Assembly (NCBI RefSeq): GCF_018448935.1
Contig: NZ_RCWC01000016.1
Location: 1-64,000 of the forward strand
Length of the DNA: 64,000 bases
Reading direction: 5' to 3'
Source of the DNA: Photorhabdus noenieputensis
Lineage (GTDB): Bacteria; Pseudomonadota; Gammaproteobacteria; Enterobacterales; Enterobacteriaceae
The notes under the pieces are model-generated. The model did not search any database and was not told the origin of the DNA. It worked only from the letters and a program-made list of their open reading frames with translations. Positions 1 to 8,385 of the stretch are shown here, in pieces. How positions within the stretch are numbered: the first letter of the stretch is position 1; each line of letters begins with the position of its first letter. A program made the position numbers and the translations under genes.

Positions 1-159
1 GGCAACCGCCTGAGCATTGATGAGCGGCTTAATGCGTATAATTGGCATTATGTCTTGCGCCCCCGCGGGTTAGCATCGAAGGGTGTGGCGCACAAGGCTG
101 ACGCCTTCTGCTGTCAGCCGCTGAGCCGGCCATCGGCAAAAACCCGTGTTCTTCTTTAG
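1..159 (+). CDS. C-terminal end of an unidentified protein (partial)
   Basis: Frame 1 is open from the window edge to a TAG at 157-159, giving 52 residues that include an aromatic, basic stretch (AYNWHYVLRPRG). I do not recognise a family. It lies upstream of the CDI fragments and could be the tail of a mobile-element or surface-protein gene. It could also be chance, since this GC-rich stretch is open in several frames. Confidence 0.25.
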   Translation, partial: GNRLSIDERLNAYNWHYVLRPRGLASKGVAHKADAFCCQPLSRPSAKTRVLL

Positions 160-659
160 CTGCCGTGCCAACGTCCGGCCAACAACCCTGAAGGCAGGTC
201 GGCCTGACGGCCTCCGTTATTTACTTCCCCCCGCCCCAACCCCGCTGCACTGGCTGCGCCCGGCTCGCAGTCGCAGGCTCCTTGCTCATTCCCGTGCTCG
301 CCATCTCCGCCCCGTGCAGCCCCCTGGGGCTTCCCTGAACAAAACAAAACCGCGTGGTCATGCAAGGTCATACGCAAACCGAAGCCACAGTGCCTCAGAG
401 CGTCGCAGGGGCGCCGCTTGCGGGCTCTGTGCCGCCCGCGCCCGCAGAACGGGCGTCCGCCGCCCAAGCAAGTTGGGCGACGTTCGCCCGTTGCCGAAAA
501 AGGCGCGACACTGACAATGGCACGGCGGGAAAAACCGGCCTTTGGAGGCGAAAAGCGCGTCAGGGGGTTTTGGGTCCGGCGGTGAACGCACATTGGAAAA
601 AACGGGTGGTAACTGACTGAGGGCATTGGGAAAATCGGTGTCCGGTAATCAACGTCGCA
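160..659. other. GC-rich stretch without a supported gene
   Basis: This 500-bp stretch is clearly more GC-rich than its surroundings and has overlapping open frames on both strands, none with a convincing start, ribosome site or recognisable protein. The frame of the downstream CdiA fragment opens only at about 621. It probably reflects foreign or rearranged DNA at the junction in front of the first orphan toxin module. No function is assigned. Confidence 0.4.
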
Positions 660-1820
660 ATGGAATGCGTTGTTGTGGAGAACAACTTCCTGACGGCCAA
701 AGATGTCTACGAACTGAAAGAAGAACTCCTGGAAGCAGAAAAGACTGGCGCAAACAAGCAGACAATTTACGACAAGTTTAAGGAGCGTAGCGAGAAAAAC
801 CGTCAGGAAGGCGTGGCAGATGACTGTTCCCATAATCCGGGCTGTGTGGTGTCTGTTTGGGAAATGATGAACTCGGGAACAGACGCTGCCAGTGGCCTGA
901 ACCGGACTTCATTCTTCTCTAGCCTCAGTAGCGAGGAGATGGCGCAGTTAAACCGCTTTGTACAGGCGGAGAATACGGAAAGTGCCCAGGCGATTTACCA
1001 GTCGCTACCAGATGTGGTAAAGAAAGTTGTTGAAGGCAAGGAGTTCGCAGAGCAGTTTGGTGTAATGCCGAAAGTGGGCAGCAACGGGATGATTGGGCTG
1101 GGGATAGCCGGGAAGAAGCCTCGGTCACAAGATACCCCAGAATCTGCTACTAAACCGGGGAATCATTCGGGTACGGAAACCGCGCAAACACCGCATAACC
1201 AGACTGGAAATGCAGAGGCAAAAGGGACTAACTCATCTACAAATCAACAGGGTAATGCTAGAAATGGGGAGTCAAAAGCACCTAATACCCAAAATGTAAA
1301 ACATGCGAATAAGACTTTTGAAATTAAGTCACTTCCTGATATGCACGGTAAAGAGCATATTACTGCCATAAAAGGTGATGCTAGCATTCCTGTTAGCAAA
1401 ATTGAGTCATGGTTGCGAGGTAAGGCTGCTGGAGATTTAGAAGCTCTAAAAGCTCGTGAAATGGTCTTGATAAATGAGAAAAGAGATAACCAAAGAGCTT
1501 TTGCTAAAGACCCCTCTAAGGCAGACGAATTGAAGAAAATTCAGAAGCATATAGAAGGCATTGGTCGTTCTCGTACGATGGCTAAAGATTTAGAGATAAT
1601 AGGTGTTCATGACACGAAAGAAAATAACACATTGATAATGAATAAATTGCTCGATTCAGCGAAAACGGCTACACCAGAAAATCGTTGGACTTCTATCGTA
1701 TTGAAAAGCAGAAATGGCAATGATGAATCTGTTCGCATAAAAGCAGTATGGACAATTCTACCTGATGGATCAAAACGTCTTTCTACAGTGACAACCGGAA
1801 GATTTAAGGAACCAAAGTGA
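660..1820 (+). CDS. Orphan CdiA C-terminal fragment: VENN pretoxin region plus toxin domain
   Basis: This encodes the 3' end of a CdiA/TpsA haemagglutinin, not a full gene; there is no signal peptide, TPS transport domain or haemagglutinin repeat. A VENN motif (VVVENNFL, residues 5-12) marks the conserved pretoxin region that precedes the variable C-terminal toxin in CdiA proteins. A low-complexity Asn/Thr/Gly linker (about 165-215) leads to the toxin domain (about 218-386), which starts FEIKSLPDMHGKEHITA. The same toxin type, clearly homologous, ends the CdiA fragment at 2440-5991. I do not recognise its enzymatic class. The stop overlaps the start of the acidic downstream protein by 4 bp, the usual toxin/immunity arrangement. 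As it stands it is probably silent until recombined onto a cdiA 5' part. Confidence 0.7.
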   Translation: MECVVVENNFLTAKDVYELKEELLEAEKTGANKQTIYDKFKERSEKNRQEGVADDCSHNPGCVVSVWEMMNSGTDAASGLNRTSFFSSLSSEEMAQLNRFVQAENTESAQAIYQSLPDVVKKVVEGKEFAEQFGVMPKVGSNGMIGLGIAGKKPRSQDTPESATKPGNHSGTETAQTPHNQTGNAEAKGTNSSTNQQGNARNGESKAPNTQNVKHANKTFEIKSLPDMHGKEHITAIKGDASIPVSKIESWLRGKAAGDLEALKAREMVLINEKRDNQRAFAKDPSKADELKKIQKHIEGIGRSRTMAKDLEIIGVHDTKENNTLIMNKLLDSAKTATPENRWTSIVLKSRNGNDESVRIKAVWTILPDGSKRLSTVTTGRFKEPK

Positions 1821-2305
1821 TGAAAAAAGATGCAAATAAGTTAAAAAAACAATTAGATAGCTATATAGAGAATGGTTATCTTGATATTCATTCTTTTGAT
1901 AATCCTGAAGATGAGGCGTCTGAGGCACTTATCAATTTATTCGCTGTTGATGAGGCATTATGTGAACAATATTGTAAGCTTATTTTAGAATCTCCAAAGG
2001 TAGGTGATGCTTTCCTTGATTCGGGATGTCTTTTACATTTATTTGATTTAAACAAAGAATATAGCCTTAATTATGTTCGAAAAAATGTCTTAAGTCTGGC
2101 TGCTCCTGTATTAGGAGCAGCCATGATTGGACTATTTGAATATAGCAATACACCATTCAGAGATCATTTTTCAGCGGAACTTATTACTAATGTTAAGAAA
2201 CGCTATGATGAATTGGTATCTGAAGATGATTTTACTAAGGAATTATTGGATAGTCGTTATTCATTGTTTGAAAAGGAATTTTTAATATCGAAAGAACCGA
2301 TTTGA
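1817..2305 (+). CDS. Putative CdiI-type immunity protein
   Basis: A 162-residue acidic cytosolic protein with no signal peptide or membrane segment. Its ATG overlaps the toxin stop codon (ATGA). It is distantly similar to the protein at 5988-6479: both begin with a Lys-rich helix, then an SYIENGY or SYLEHGY motif followed by a DNPEDEA or EDPSDDA acidic patch. Each sits directly after a copy of the same toxin domain, so each is inferred to neutralise its own toxin variant. No family name is recognised. Orphan immunity genes can protect against siblings that still carry the matching toxin. Confidence 0.6.
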   Translation: MMKKDANKLKKQLDSYIENGYLDIHSFDNPEDEASEALINLFAVDEALCEQYCKLILESPKVGDAFLDSGCLLHLFDLNKEYSLNYVRKNVLSLAAPVLGAAMIGLFEYSNTPFRDHFSAELITNVKKRYDELVSEDDFTKELLDSRYSLFEKEFLISKEPI

Positions 2306-2354
2306 AATTAATTCTAGTTCAAATATAAATGTTAATTACAGATCCCAGCCTGAA

Positions 2355-2439
2355 TGAACTGCCCTCCGAAAGTTGGACATCCAACAAGTAGGGGGAAGTT
2401 CTGCATGAAGAAGTACAGGAAGCATCCGCTCACATTTAA
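2355..2439. mobile_element. Remnant of an IS3-family-like left end
   Basis: The segment opens with a terminal-inverted-repeat-like sequence (TGAACTGCCCTCCGAAAGTT, then GGACA) resembling the ends of IS3/IS150-type elements. A purine-rich ribosome site and ATG at about 2405 start the first twelve codons of what looks like orfA. The element then breaks off and cdiA sequence begins at 2440. A shorter, diverged copy with the same break in cdiA sits at 6499-6559. Only the end survives, and the family is inferred from the repeat. Confidence 0.5.
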
Positions 2440-5400
2440 GTGGATACCGCTTCATCAGACCTGGTAGAACACAGCAAACAGACCAGTAAAGGCTTACTCT
2501 CCAAATCCTCCGTCGAAACCCACGACGAAGTGCATGAACGCCGGGCACAGAGCACCACGCTCAGCGGCGACAGCGTGACCGTACAAGCCGGGAATGACCT
2601 CAACATCATCGGCAGTAACGTGGCAGGCACTCAGGATGTTAATCTGGCCGCAGGCAATCAGCTCACCATCACCACCGCTGATGAAGCCCGTCATGAAACG
2701 CACTTCAAACAAGAGAAAAAATCCGGTCTGATGGGCACCGGCGGTATCGGCTTCTCCGTCGGCAAAGCCAGCCAAAAATCCACTACCGATATCGACAGCA
2801 ACCTCAACAAAGGCAGCACGGTGGGCAGCAGCCAGGGCAGTGTGACATTCAGCGCCGGAAAACAGCTCAACATTCACGGCAGTGATGTCGTGGCGGGCCA
2901 AGATATGCAACTTTCCGGTCAAAACATTAACATCACCAGCGCGGAAAACAGTCACACCGCCATCACCAAAACCGAACAGAAACAAAGCGGCCTGACCGTA
3001 GCGCTGTCCGGCACCGCAGGCGGGGCCCTGAATTCCGCTGTTCAAACGGTTCAAGCCGCTAACAATGAAAGTGACAGCCGTATCAAAGCCTTACAGGGCA
3101 CCAAAGCCGCCCTTAACGGGATACAGGCAGTCCAGGCTGCCCGACTGGCCGACGCTAAAGGCGGTGGCGACAAAGCCAACAACAATCTGGTGGGCGTCAA
3201 CCTCTCCTACGGCAGCCAGTCCTCCCGGTCAGAGCTGAAACAGCACCAGACCACTCAACAGGGCAGCAGCCTGATGACTGGGGATAATCTCACCCTCACC
3301 GCTTCCGGCACACCAGACCAGAACGGCGATATCCGCATTCAGGGCGGCCAGTTGCAGGCGGGCAAAGACCTGCAACTCAATGCCAGCCGGGATATCCAGC
3401 TCTCATCCAGTCAGAACACCGAACAGACCACCGGCAAAAACAGCAGTCGCGGCAGCTCACTGAGCATCGGTTTCACTGCCGGACCGGGGGGCACGGGTAT
3501 CAACCTCTCCGCCAGCACTAACCGCGGTAAAGGCAGTGAAAGTGGCAACGGCGTCAGCCATAACGAAACTACGCTGGATGCGGGGCAAACCGTCACCCTC
3601 AACGCCGGCCGGGATGCCTCGCTCAAAGGCGCTCAGGTCAGCGGCGAACAGATTACCGCCGACGTCAAACGCCACCTGACGCTCAGCAGCGAGCAGGACA
3701 GCAACCGCTACGATATGAAGCAGCAGAACGTCAGTGCCGGTGTCAGTGTTACTCTCGGTCCACAACCGGGCGGTTCATTGAACCTCAGCGCCAGCCGCGA
3801 CAAAATCCACAGCAACTTTGACTCCGTACAGGAGCAGACCGGACTGTTCGCCGGCCAAGGCGGCTATCAAGTGACAGTGGGGGAACACACCCAGCTTGAC
3901 GGCGCGGTCATCGCCAGTACCGCAGACAAAGACAAAAACACCCTCGATACCGGCACTCTCGGCTTTGGCGATATCAAAAACAAAGCGGATTTTAAAACCG
4001 AACACCACAGCGTGAATATCAGCACAGGTGGCTCAGCAGGCGGCATGTTCCTCAGTAATCTGGCAGCCAATACCCTGGGCGGCGTTAACCGGGAAGGCCA
4101 TGACCAAAGCACCACTCACGCCGCGGTCAGCGACGGCACCCTGATTATCCGGGATAAAGACAACCAGCAACAGGATATCACCACCCTGAGCCGGGATACC
4201 GACCACGCCAATAATGCTCTCAGTCCTATCTTTGACAAAGAGAAAGAGCAACAACGGCTGAAACAGGCCCAACTGATTGGCGAAATCAGTGCGCAGGTGA
4301 TTGACATCGCCAGTACTGAAGGAGCAATTATCGCCACCAAAGCGGCCCACGCCAAACTGGAGAATATCAGTAATCCGGATAGAGAAGCGGCCATAAAAGT
4401 ACTGAAGGATAAAGGTAAAACCGACATCACCCCGGAACTCATTAAAGACCAGATTTACAAAACCGCCTATAACCAGGCATTGAATGAGTCTGGCCTGGGC
4501 ACCGGTGGGAAATACCACACCGCTTTACAGGCGGCTACCGCGGCCATTCAGGGACTCGCGGGCGGAAATATTGGTCAGGCACTGGCAGGCGGCGCTTCCC
4601 CTTACCTGGCCGGAGTGATTAAAGACCTGACTACCGACCCGAAAACTCACAAGGTCGATGTCGTCACCAATACCCTGGCCCATGCCATTCTGGGGGCAGT
4701 GGCCGCCGAAGTCAGTGGTAACAATGCGCTGGCGGGTGCGGCAGGAGCGGCGGGCGGTGAACTGGCCGCCCGAGAACTGATGAAGCATATTCACGGGGAA
4801 AATGCTAAAGTCAGTGACTTAAGTGAAGAGGAAAAACAGACCATCAGCACTCTTTCTACCCTGGCAGCAGGGCTGGCAGGCGGCATTGCCGGTGACTCCA
4901 CCGGCAGCGCCGTCACCGGGGCCCAGGCTAGGAAGAATGCGATTGAGAATAACTATCTGAGCGTGAAAGATATCGAGGAATACCTGGATAAATCGTCGAA
5001 AGCCAAAACCGAGGATGAAAAAGCCCGGTTACTCGATGCGTTGAAACAAAAGGATGCGGAGAACCAAGCACTCGCGGAAACAACCAATATCTCCATGAAT
5101 GACCAGAAAAAGGAACTGGCGGCATTAAAAGCGAAACGAAACGCAGCGGATTGTAATGCCCAATGTCAGGCGTTGGTTGATTATTCGATTGCGCAGCTTG
5201 AGCCTGTGACGAATGATCAGGAACGTTATAAATATAATATGGGGATAGGGGCATTGTTAGGGGCTGTTGAGGGGTTGACTGAACTCAATGGGGCAGGGAA
5301 GTCCAATAAAGGGACATCATCGGCAGTAAAACCCGAAAATAGCTCAGCGCTGGATAAAATAGCGAAAGGCAGCAACTGGAGTGTGGGCGAAGGGAAATAC

Positions 5401-5991
5401 AGTCCGAAGAATCAAGGCACGGTAACGAATGTTGAACATCCGACAGGTAAATTTGATGGGAAGTCATTACCTAATAACCAACTTGTAAAAAATGTAGATG
5501 AAAAGTTTGAAATCAAAACATTACCGGATATGCATGGAAAAGAACATATCACTGCGGTAAAAGGTGATGCCAAGATACCAGTTGATAAAGTCGAACTTTA
5601 TATGCGAGGTAAAGCAGCGGGTGATCTTGATGCGCTCAAAAAAGAATACAATGCATTGAAAGAGTTAAGAATTAAAAGCCAGAAGGAATTTGCTAAGAAT
5701 CCAGAAAATAAGGCGAATTTATCTATTTTGGAGAAGAAAATTCACAATGTTGAGCGTTCTCAAGAAATGAATAAGGTGCTAAATAATGCAGGTCTTCCTG
5801 ATACTAAAGTTAATAACCATATGATAATAGATAAACTGCTGGATTCAGCAAAAAGCGTTACACCTGAAAACCGAAAAACGTCTGTCGTTATTTCAGGAAA
5901 TAATGGTGAGGTTAGAGTTTATGCAACTTGGACAATTTTGCCTGATGGTTCGAAGAGGTTAGCGACTGTTCAAACAGGAACTTTCAAATGA
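2440..5991 (+). CDS. CdiA/FhaB-like haemagglutinin, N-terminally truncated, with C-terminal toxin
   Basis: A 1183-residue fragment of a two-partner-secretion exoprotein. Residues 1 to about 560 are beta-helix haemagglutinin repeats rich in G/N/S/T (motifs such as GDNLTLTASG and AGKDLQLNASRDI). They are followed by a helical, Ala/Gly-rich segment (about 730-830) typical of the region before the pretoxin domain. A VENN-like motif (IENNYLSVKDI) lies near residue 830. The toxin domain (about 1020-1183) is homologous to that at 660-1820, starting FEIKTLPDMHGKEH. The reading frame begins at a GTG exactly at an IS-end junction, and the signal peptide and TPS domain are missing, so this is a displaced 3' part rather than a functional exoprotein, unless joined by recombination. 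The 4-bp overlap with the next gene supports a toxin/immunity pair. Confidence 0.75.
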   Translation: MDTASSDLVEHSKQTSKGLLSKSSVETHDEVHERRAQSTTLSGDSVTVQAGNDLNIIGSNVAGTQDVNLAAGNQLTITTADEARHETHFKQEKKSGLMGTGGIGFSVGKASQKSTTDIDSNLNKGSTVGSSQGSVTFSAGKQLNIHGSDVVAGQDMQLSGQNINITSAENSHTAITKTEQKQSGLTVALSGTAGGALNSAVQTVQAANNESDSRIKALQGTKAALNGIQAVQAARLADAKGGGDKANNNLVGVNLSYGSQSSRSELKQHQTTQQGSSLMTGDNLTLTASGTPDQNGDIRIQGGQLQAGKDLQLNASRDIQLSSSQNTEQTTGKNSSRGSSLSIGFTAGPGGTGINLSASTNRGKGSESGNGVSHNETTLDAGQTVTLNAGRDASLKGAQVSGEQITADVKRHLTLSSEQDSNRYDMKQQNVSAGVSVTLGPQPGGSLNLSASRDKIHSNFDSVQEQTGLFAGQGGYQVTVGEHTQLDGAVIASTADKDKNTLDTGTLGFGDIKNKADFKTEHHSVNISTGGSAGGMFLSNLAANTLGGVNREGHDQSTTHAAVSDGTLIIRDKDNQQQDITTLSRDTDHANNALSPIFDKEKEQQRLKQAQLIGEISAQVIDIASTEGAIIATKAAHAKLENISNPDREAAIKVLKDKGKTDITPELIKDQIYKTAYNQALNESGLGTGGKYHTALQAATAAIQGLAGGNIGQALAGGASPYLAGVIKDLTTDPKTHKVDVVTNTLAHAILGAVAAEVSGNNALAGAAGAAGGELAARELMKHIHGENAKVSDLSEEEKQTISTLSTLAAGLAGGIAGDSTGSAVTGAQARKNAIENNYLSVKDIEEYLDKSSKAKTEDEKARLLDALKQKDAENQALAETTNISMNDQKKELAALKAKRNAADCNAQCQALVDYSIAQLEPVTNDQERYKYNMGIGALLGAVEGLTELNGAGKSNKGTSSAVKPENSSALDKIAKGSNWSVGEGKYSPKNQGTVTNVEHPTGKFDGKSLPNNQLVKNVDEKFEIKTLPDMHGKEHITAVKGDAKIPVDKVELYMRGKAAGDLDALKKEYNALKELRIKSQKEFAKNPENKANLSILEKKIHNVERSQEMNKVLNNAGLPDTKVNNHMIIDKLLDSAKSVTPENRKTSVVISGNNGEVRVYATWTILPDGSKRLATVQTGTFK

Positions 5992-6479
5992 CAGCAAGAA
6001 TAAAACTTATTGAATTGATTGCAGGATTAAATAGTTATCTTGAACATGGCTATGTGAATGCAAATTCATACGAAGATCCTTCTGACGACGCGATAGATTA
6101 TTTAGGCGAGTTGTTATTGAAAGATTCTGAATGTTGTTTGAATTTTTGTATAGAAATTCTAAACGTAAATCTTTTGCATAGTGAGCCAGTCAAATCTACT
6201 GCTTTGGATTTTTTGATGTTATCGGAGTCCAATTGGCAAGATGCTTTTGATTACTTGCTCAATAAAACTGAAGCATTGTCTATTCCCGAATTAGAAAAGG
6301 CATTGTTCTACTTCTATTGCGCACAAAATGAACCTAAACCATATCCTGTACCTGAGGGGCTTTTTGAGAAATTGGTAGGGAGATATCAGGTATTAAAAAC
6401 TGAACCTGATGCAAATTTTTATCATCTACATGAAACTTACAATGATTTTGTTAAAGCATATTCATTGAAATTTGATTAA
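5988..6479 (+). CDS. Putative CdiI-type immunity protein, second paralogue
   Basis: A 163-residue acidic soluble protein whose ATG overlaps the toxin stop (ATGA). It resembles the immunity candidate at 1817-2305 in its first 60 residues (LNSYLEHGY, then an acidic EDPSDDA patch) but diverges afterwards. That is the expected pattern for cognate immunity proteins tracking diverged toxins. AT-richness is higher than in the adjacent haemagglutinin repeats, a common sign that toxin/immunity cassettes are exchanged horizontally. The biochemical family is not recognised. Confidence 0.6.
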   Translation: MTARIKLIELIAGLNSYLEHGYVNANSYEDPSDDAIDYLGELLLKDSECCLNFCIEILNVNLLHSEPVKSTALDFLMLSESNWQDAFDYLLNKTEALSIPELEKALFYFYCAQNEPKPYPVPEGLFEKLVGRYQVLKTEPDANFYHLHETYNDFVKAYSLKFD

Positions 6480-6498
6480 TGGAGAATCCCAAGCCAAG

Positions 6499-6559
6499 TG
6501 AACTGCCCCCGAAAGTTGGACTCCCAACAAGTAAGGGGAAGTTCTCCGTGAAGAAGTAG
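6499..6559. mobile_element. Second copy of the IS-end remnant
   Basis: This is a diverged copy of 2355-2439, again beginning TGAACTGCC and running to a GTGAAGAAGTAG, where cdiA sequence resumes. It lacks about 24 bp present in the first copy. Its position right after the second immunity gene mirrors the first copy, which sits shortly after the first immunity gene. Confidence 0.5.
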
Positions 6560-6704
6560 TGGGTACTGCTTCATCAGACCTGGTAGAACACAGCAAACAG
6601 ACCAGTAAAGGCTTACTCTCCAAATCCTCCGTCGAAACCCACGATGAGGTGCATGAACGCCAGACACAGACACCACGCTCAGTGGCGACAGCGTGACTGT
6701 ACAG
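6560..6704 (+). pseudogene. Duplicated cdiA fragment
   Basis: This matches 2441-2586 (inside the haemagglutinin repeats of the fragment at 2440-5991) almost base for base over about 145 bp. A 1-nt deletion near 6667 shifts its frame, and the similarity stops near 6704. It is the scar of a duplication or recombination that placed successive toxin/immunity cassettes behind the same stretch of cdiA. Confidence 0.75.
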
Positions 6705-6741
6705 AAGGGATATCCACCCCAGTCACGCCCAAGGAGAGTTG

Positions 6742-6933
6742 TCAGGTTAACACCGAGATAATACGGTTAAAAATCAAGGGAATATCATTATGAAGTGACG
6801 CACTCCCCAACAGACGATCTACACGTTTTATTTTGTTTTTAACCTGAGTCCGCCCCGGCAAAAATCGCCCACTTCTAGTCAATGTCAGTGATGCCCCTCT
6901 GGTCAACACGACAGTAGCTTGACGAACAGGCAT
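6742..6933 (-). pseudogene. N-terminal fragment of an IS4-family transposase
   Basis: The minus-strand translation contains LTRSGRFLPG followed by KNKIKRVDRLLGSASLH. The RVDRLLGN/S-x-x-LH block is characteristic of the region ahead of the catalytic domain in IS4-type transposases. Only about 63 residues remain and no DDE catalytic region is present. It is an inactive leftover next to the CDI scar. Confidence 0.6.
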
Positions 6934-7042
6934 GGCAGTGATTTCGCTGAAATTATTGGCGCTATCAGTAGATTACATCACGTCATGCCTGCCCCATTTT
7001 TTCTGAGTATTCCTCAACGCACGGCGGCGGGGAGATTAAGTT

Positions 7043-7507
7043 TTATTTGTTTATTCTATGGAATGTATCAGTTCCTGAGTTTATTGATGCCCATTGGTCT
7101 TTAATATCATCAGGCCTACTGGTCATCATCCATAAGGTAGTAATTTTTTCTGGAAAACTATTTTTGGCCGTTGTTGGCTGCGTTGTTACAATGAAAGGTG
7201 AATTTATATCAATTTGACCTACCCATGAAGTTATCGCAGCATATTCATCCCAATTCACAAGAAAGACAATGAGGTTTCCACATATGTTCCCTGTGATACT
7301 TCCTGTTGTTGAATCTCCTCCTGCGCTTACAGCGCTAGTATATTTACCTGTAAAAAATGCGCTTTTATTTGGTTGTATAATTTCTATTGTAGAACCAAGT
7401 TCGTTAGCCCATTTTCCCGATATGTCTGCATTGTTACTATCTATGTTATCTAAGCCGATCATTCTCTTTGTAGCGACAGATTTTCTAATTATTTCTTCAA
7501 GTAACAT
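7043..7507 (-). CDS. Avidin/streptavidin-family protein
   Basis: A 154-residue protein with an avidin-type beta-barrel pattern from about residue 28. Blocks line up with streptavidin: GKWANELGS (its GTWYNQLGS), GKYTSAVS (GTYESAVG), a W-D-E-Y...T-S-W-V-G-Q strand pair, TTLWMMTS (NTQWLLTS), and QWASINSGTDTF (AWKSTLVGHDTF). Residues matching biotin contacts are kept: N35, L37, S39, Y56, S58, W86, T93, W95, W126, W139 and D147; the tyrosine beside the first tryptophan is Ala34. Unlike secreted avidins it has no signal peptide, only a 27-residue charged N-terminal extension, so it is inferred to be cytosolic. The start is supported by GGAGAGG six bases upstream. Fold assignment is strong; actual biotin binding is inferred. 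A disrupted paralogue follows at 7843-8385. Confidence 0.8.
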   Translation of the reverse strand: MLLEEIIRKSVATKRMIGLDNIDSNNADISGKWANELGSTIEIIQPNKSAFFTGKYTSAVSAGGDSTTGSITGNICGNLIVFLVNWDEYAAITSWVGQIDINSPFIVTTQPTTAKNSFPEKITTLWMMTSRPDDIKDQWASINSGTDTFHRINK

Positions 7508-7800
7508 AGGTCCTCTCCACTAAGTATGATTGAACTTTTTTTGGTGTCTTAATGACAATTATAAGTATAATTCATATCTTTTATCTTTCGTGTTGTTTTG
7601 TTGAAGAAAATTAATTTGCTGATATATATGGATTTATAATCTAATGACACGCTGATAAATATATATTATGTAGAGTAATTTATTATATAAATAATGGCAA
7701 AATGGTTTTATTTAATTAGAAAATTATTTTCTTCCATAGTCGGAATGAAACATTGATTTTTTTAGCGATTAAATATGTTTCACTACATTGAAAGTAATAA

Positions 7801-7822
7801 AACCCCGTATGATAACGGGGTT
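7801..7822 (-). terminator. Rho-independent terminator of the second avidin-like gene
   Basis: Eight perfect base pairs (AACCCCGT / ACGGGGTT) around a 6-nt loop, lying about 20 bp past the minus-strand stop at 7843 and followed on that strand by a T-rich tract. It separates the two tandem avidin-like genes. Confidence 0.75.
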
Positions 7823-7842
7823 ATGAAGAAAATAATTTGATT

Positions 7843-8385
7843 TTAATCTTTAGCTTTGCGGAAAAATGTATCAGTCCCGGAGTTCATTACTGCTTTCCTC
7901 GAAGATACTTTTTCTAATTTTAAATCTTTTAAATCTACTTTTTCTGAATTTTTTGTTACTGTATAGGAACTAGTATGGCTAGTCATCATCCACAAGGTAG
8001 TGATTAGATCTACTATTTTTTCTGGTTTATCTTTCATAAGTATTTGATAATTATCATCTAAAACACTAGGATTATATTGACCTACCCATGTAGTTAATGA
8101 AGTGTATTTATCCCAATTTACAGTAAAAATGATGAGATCTCCTTTGATTTGACCTGTAACATTACCATTAATACTACTAGGAGTAGGATTACCAGTATTA
8201 TCAACTTTACTGGAATATCGGCCTGTGAATAAGCTTACATCAGGTGTCGTAGACAGATCATATGGATAAATTATTATCCTAGACCCACGCTGGTTTTACC
8301 ATTCTCCTGATATGTCTATTTTGTTAATTTGATCGTCATCTTTTTCTGCTTCGTTGAGTAGTTCAAACATATTTTCAAGTAGCAT
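7843..8385 (-). pseudogene. Second avidin-like gene, interrupted by one in-frame stop
   Basis: Reading minus from an ATG at 8385 (GGAGAG eight bases upstream, as in the sister gene) gives a full avidin-like protein of about 180 codons in one frame. It is broken only by TAA at 8296-8298. The stop falls right after SGEW and before NQRGS, the position of the conserved Tyr in streptavidin's GTWYNQLGS, so a TAT/TAC to TAA change is the simplest origin. Downstream blocks are intact: TGRYSSKV, VNWDKYTSLTTWVGQY, TTLWMMTS and NSGTDTF. It is a tandem duplicate of 7043-7507 with a longer loop before the last strand. A recent pseudogene, a sequencing error or readthrough are all possible. Confidence 0.75.

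Noticed and set aside
156-833. Long minus-strand open frame (225 codons) across the GC-rich start
   Set aside because: No ribosome site, composition reflects GC-rich DNA read in the wrong frame, and it runs antisense into the CdiA fragment.
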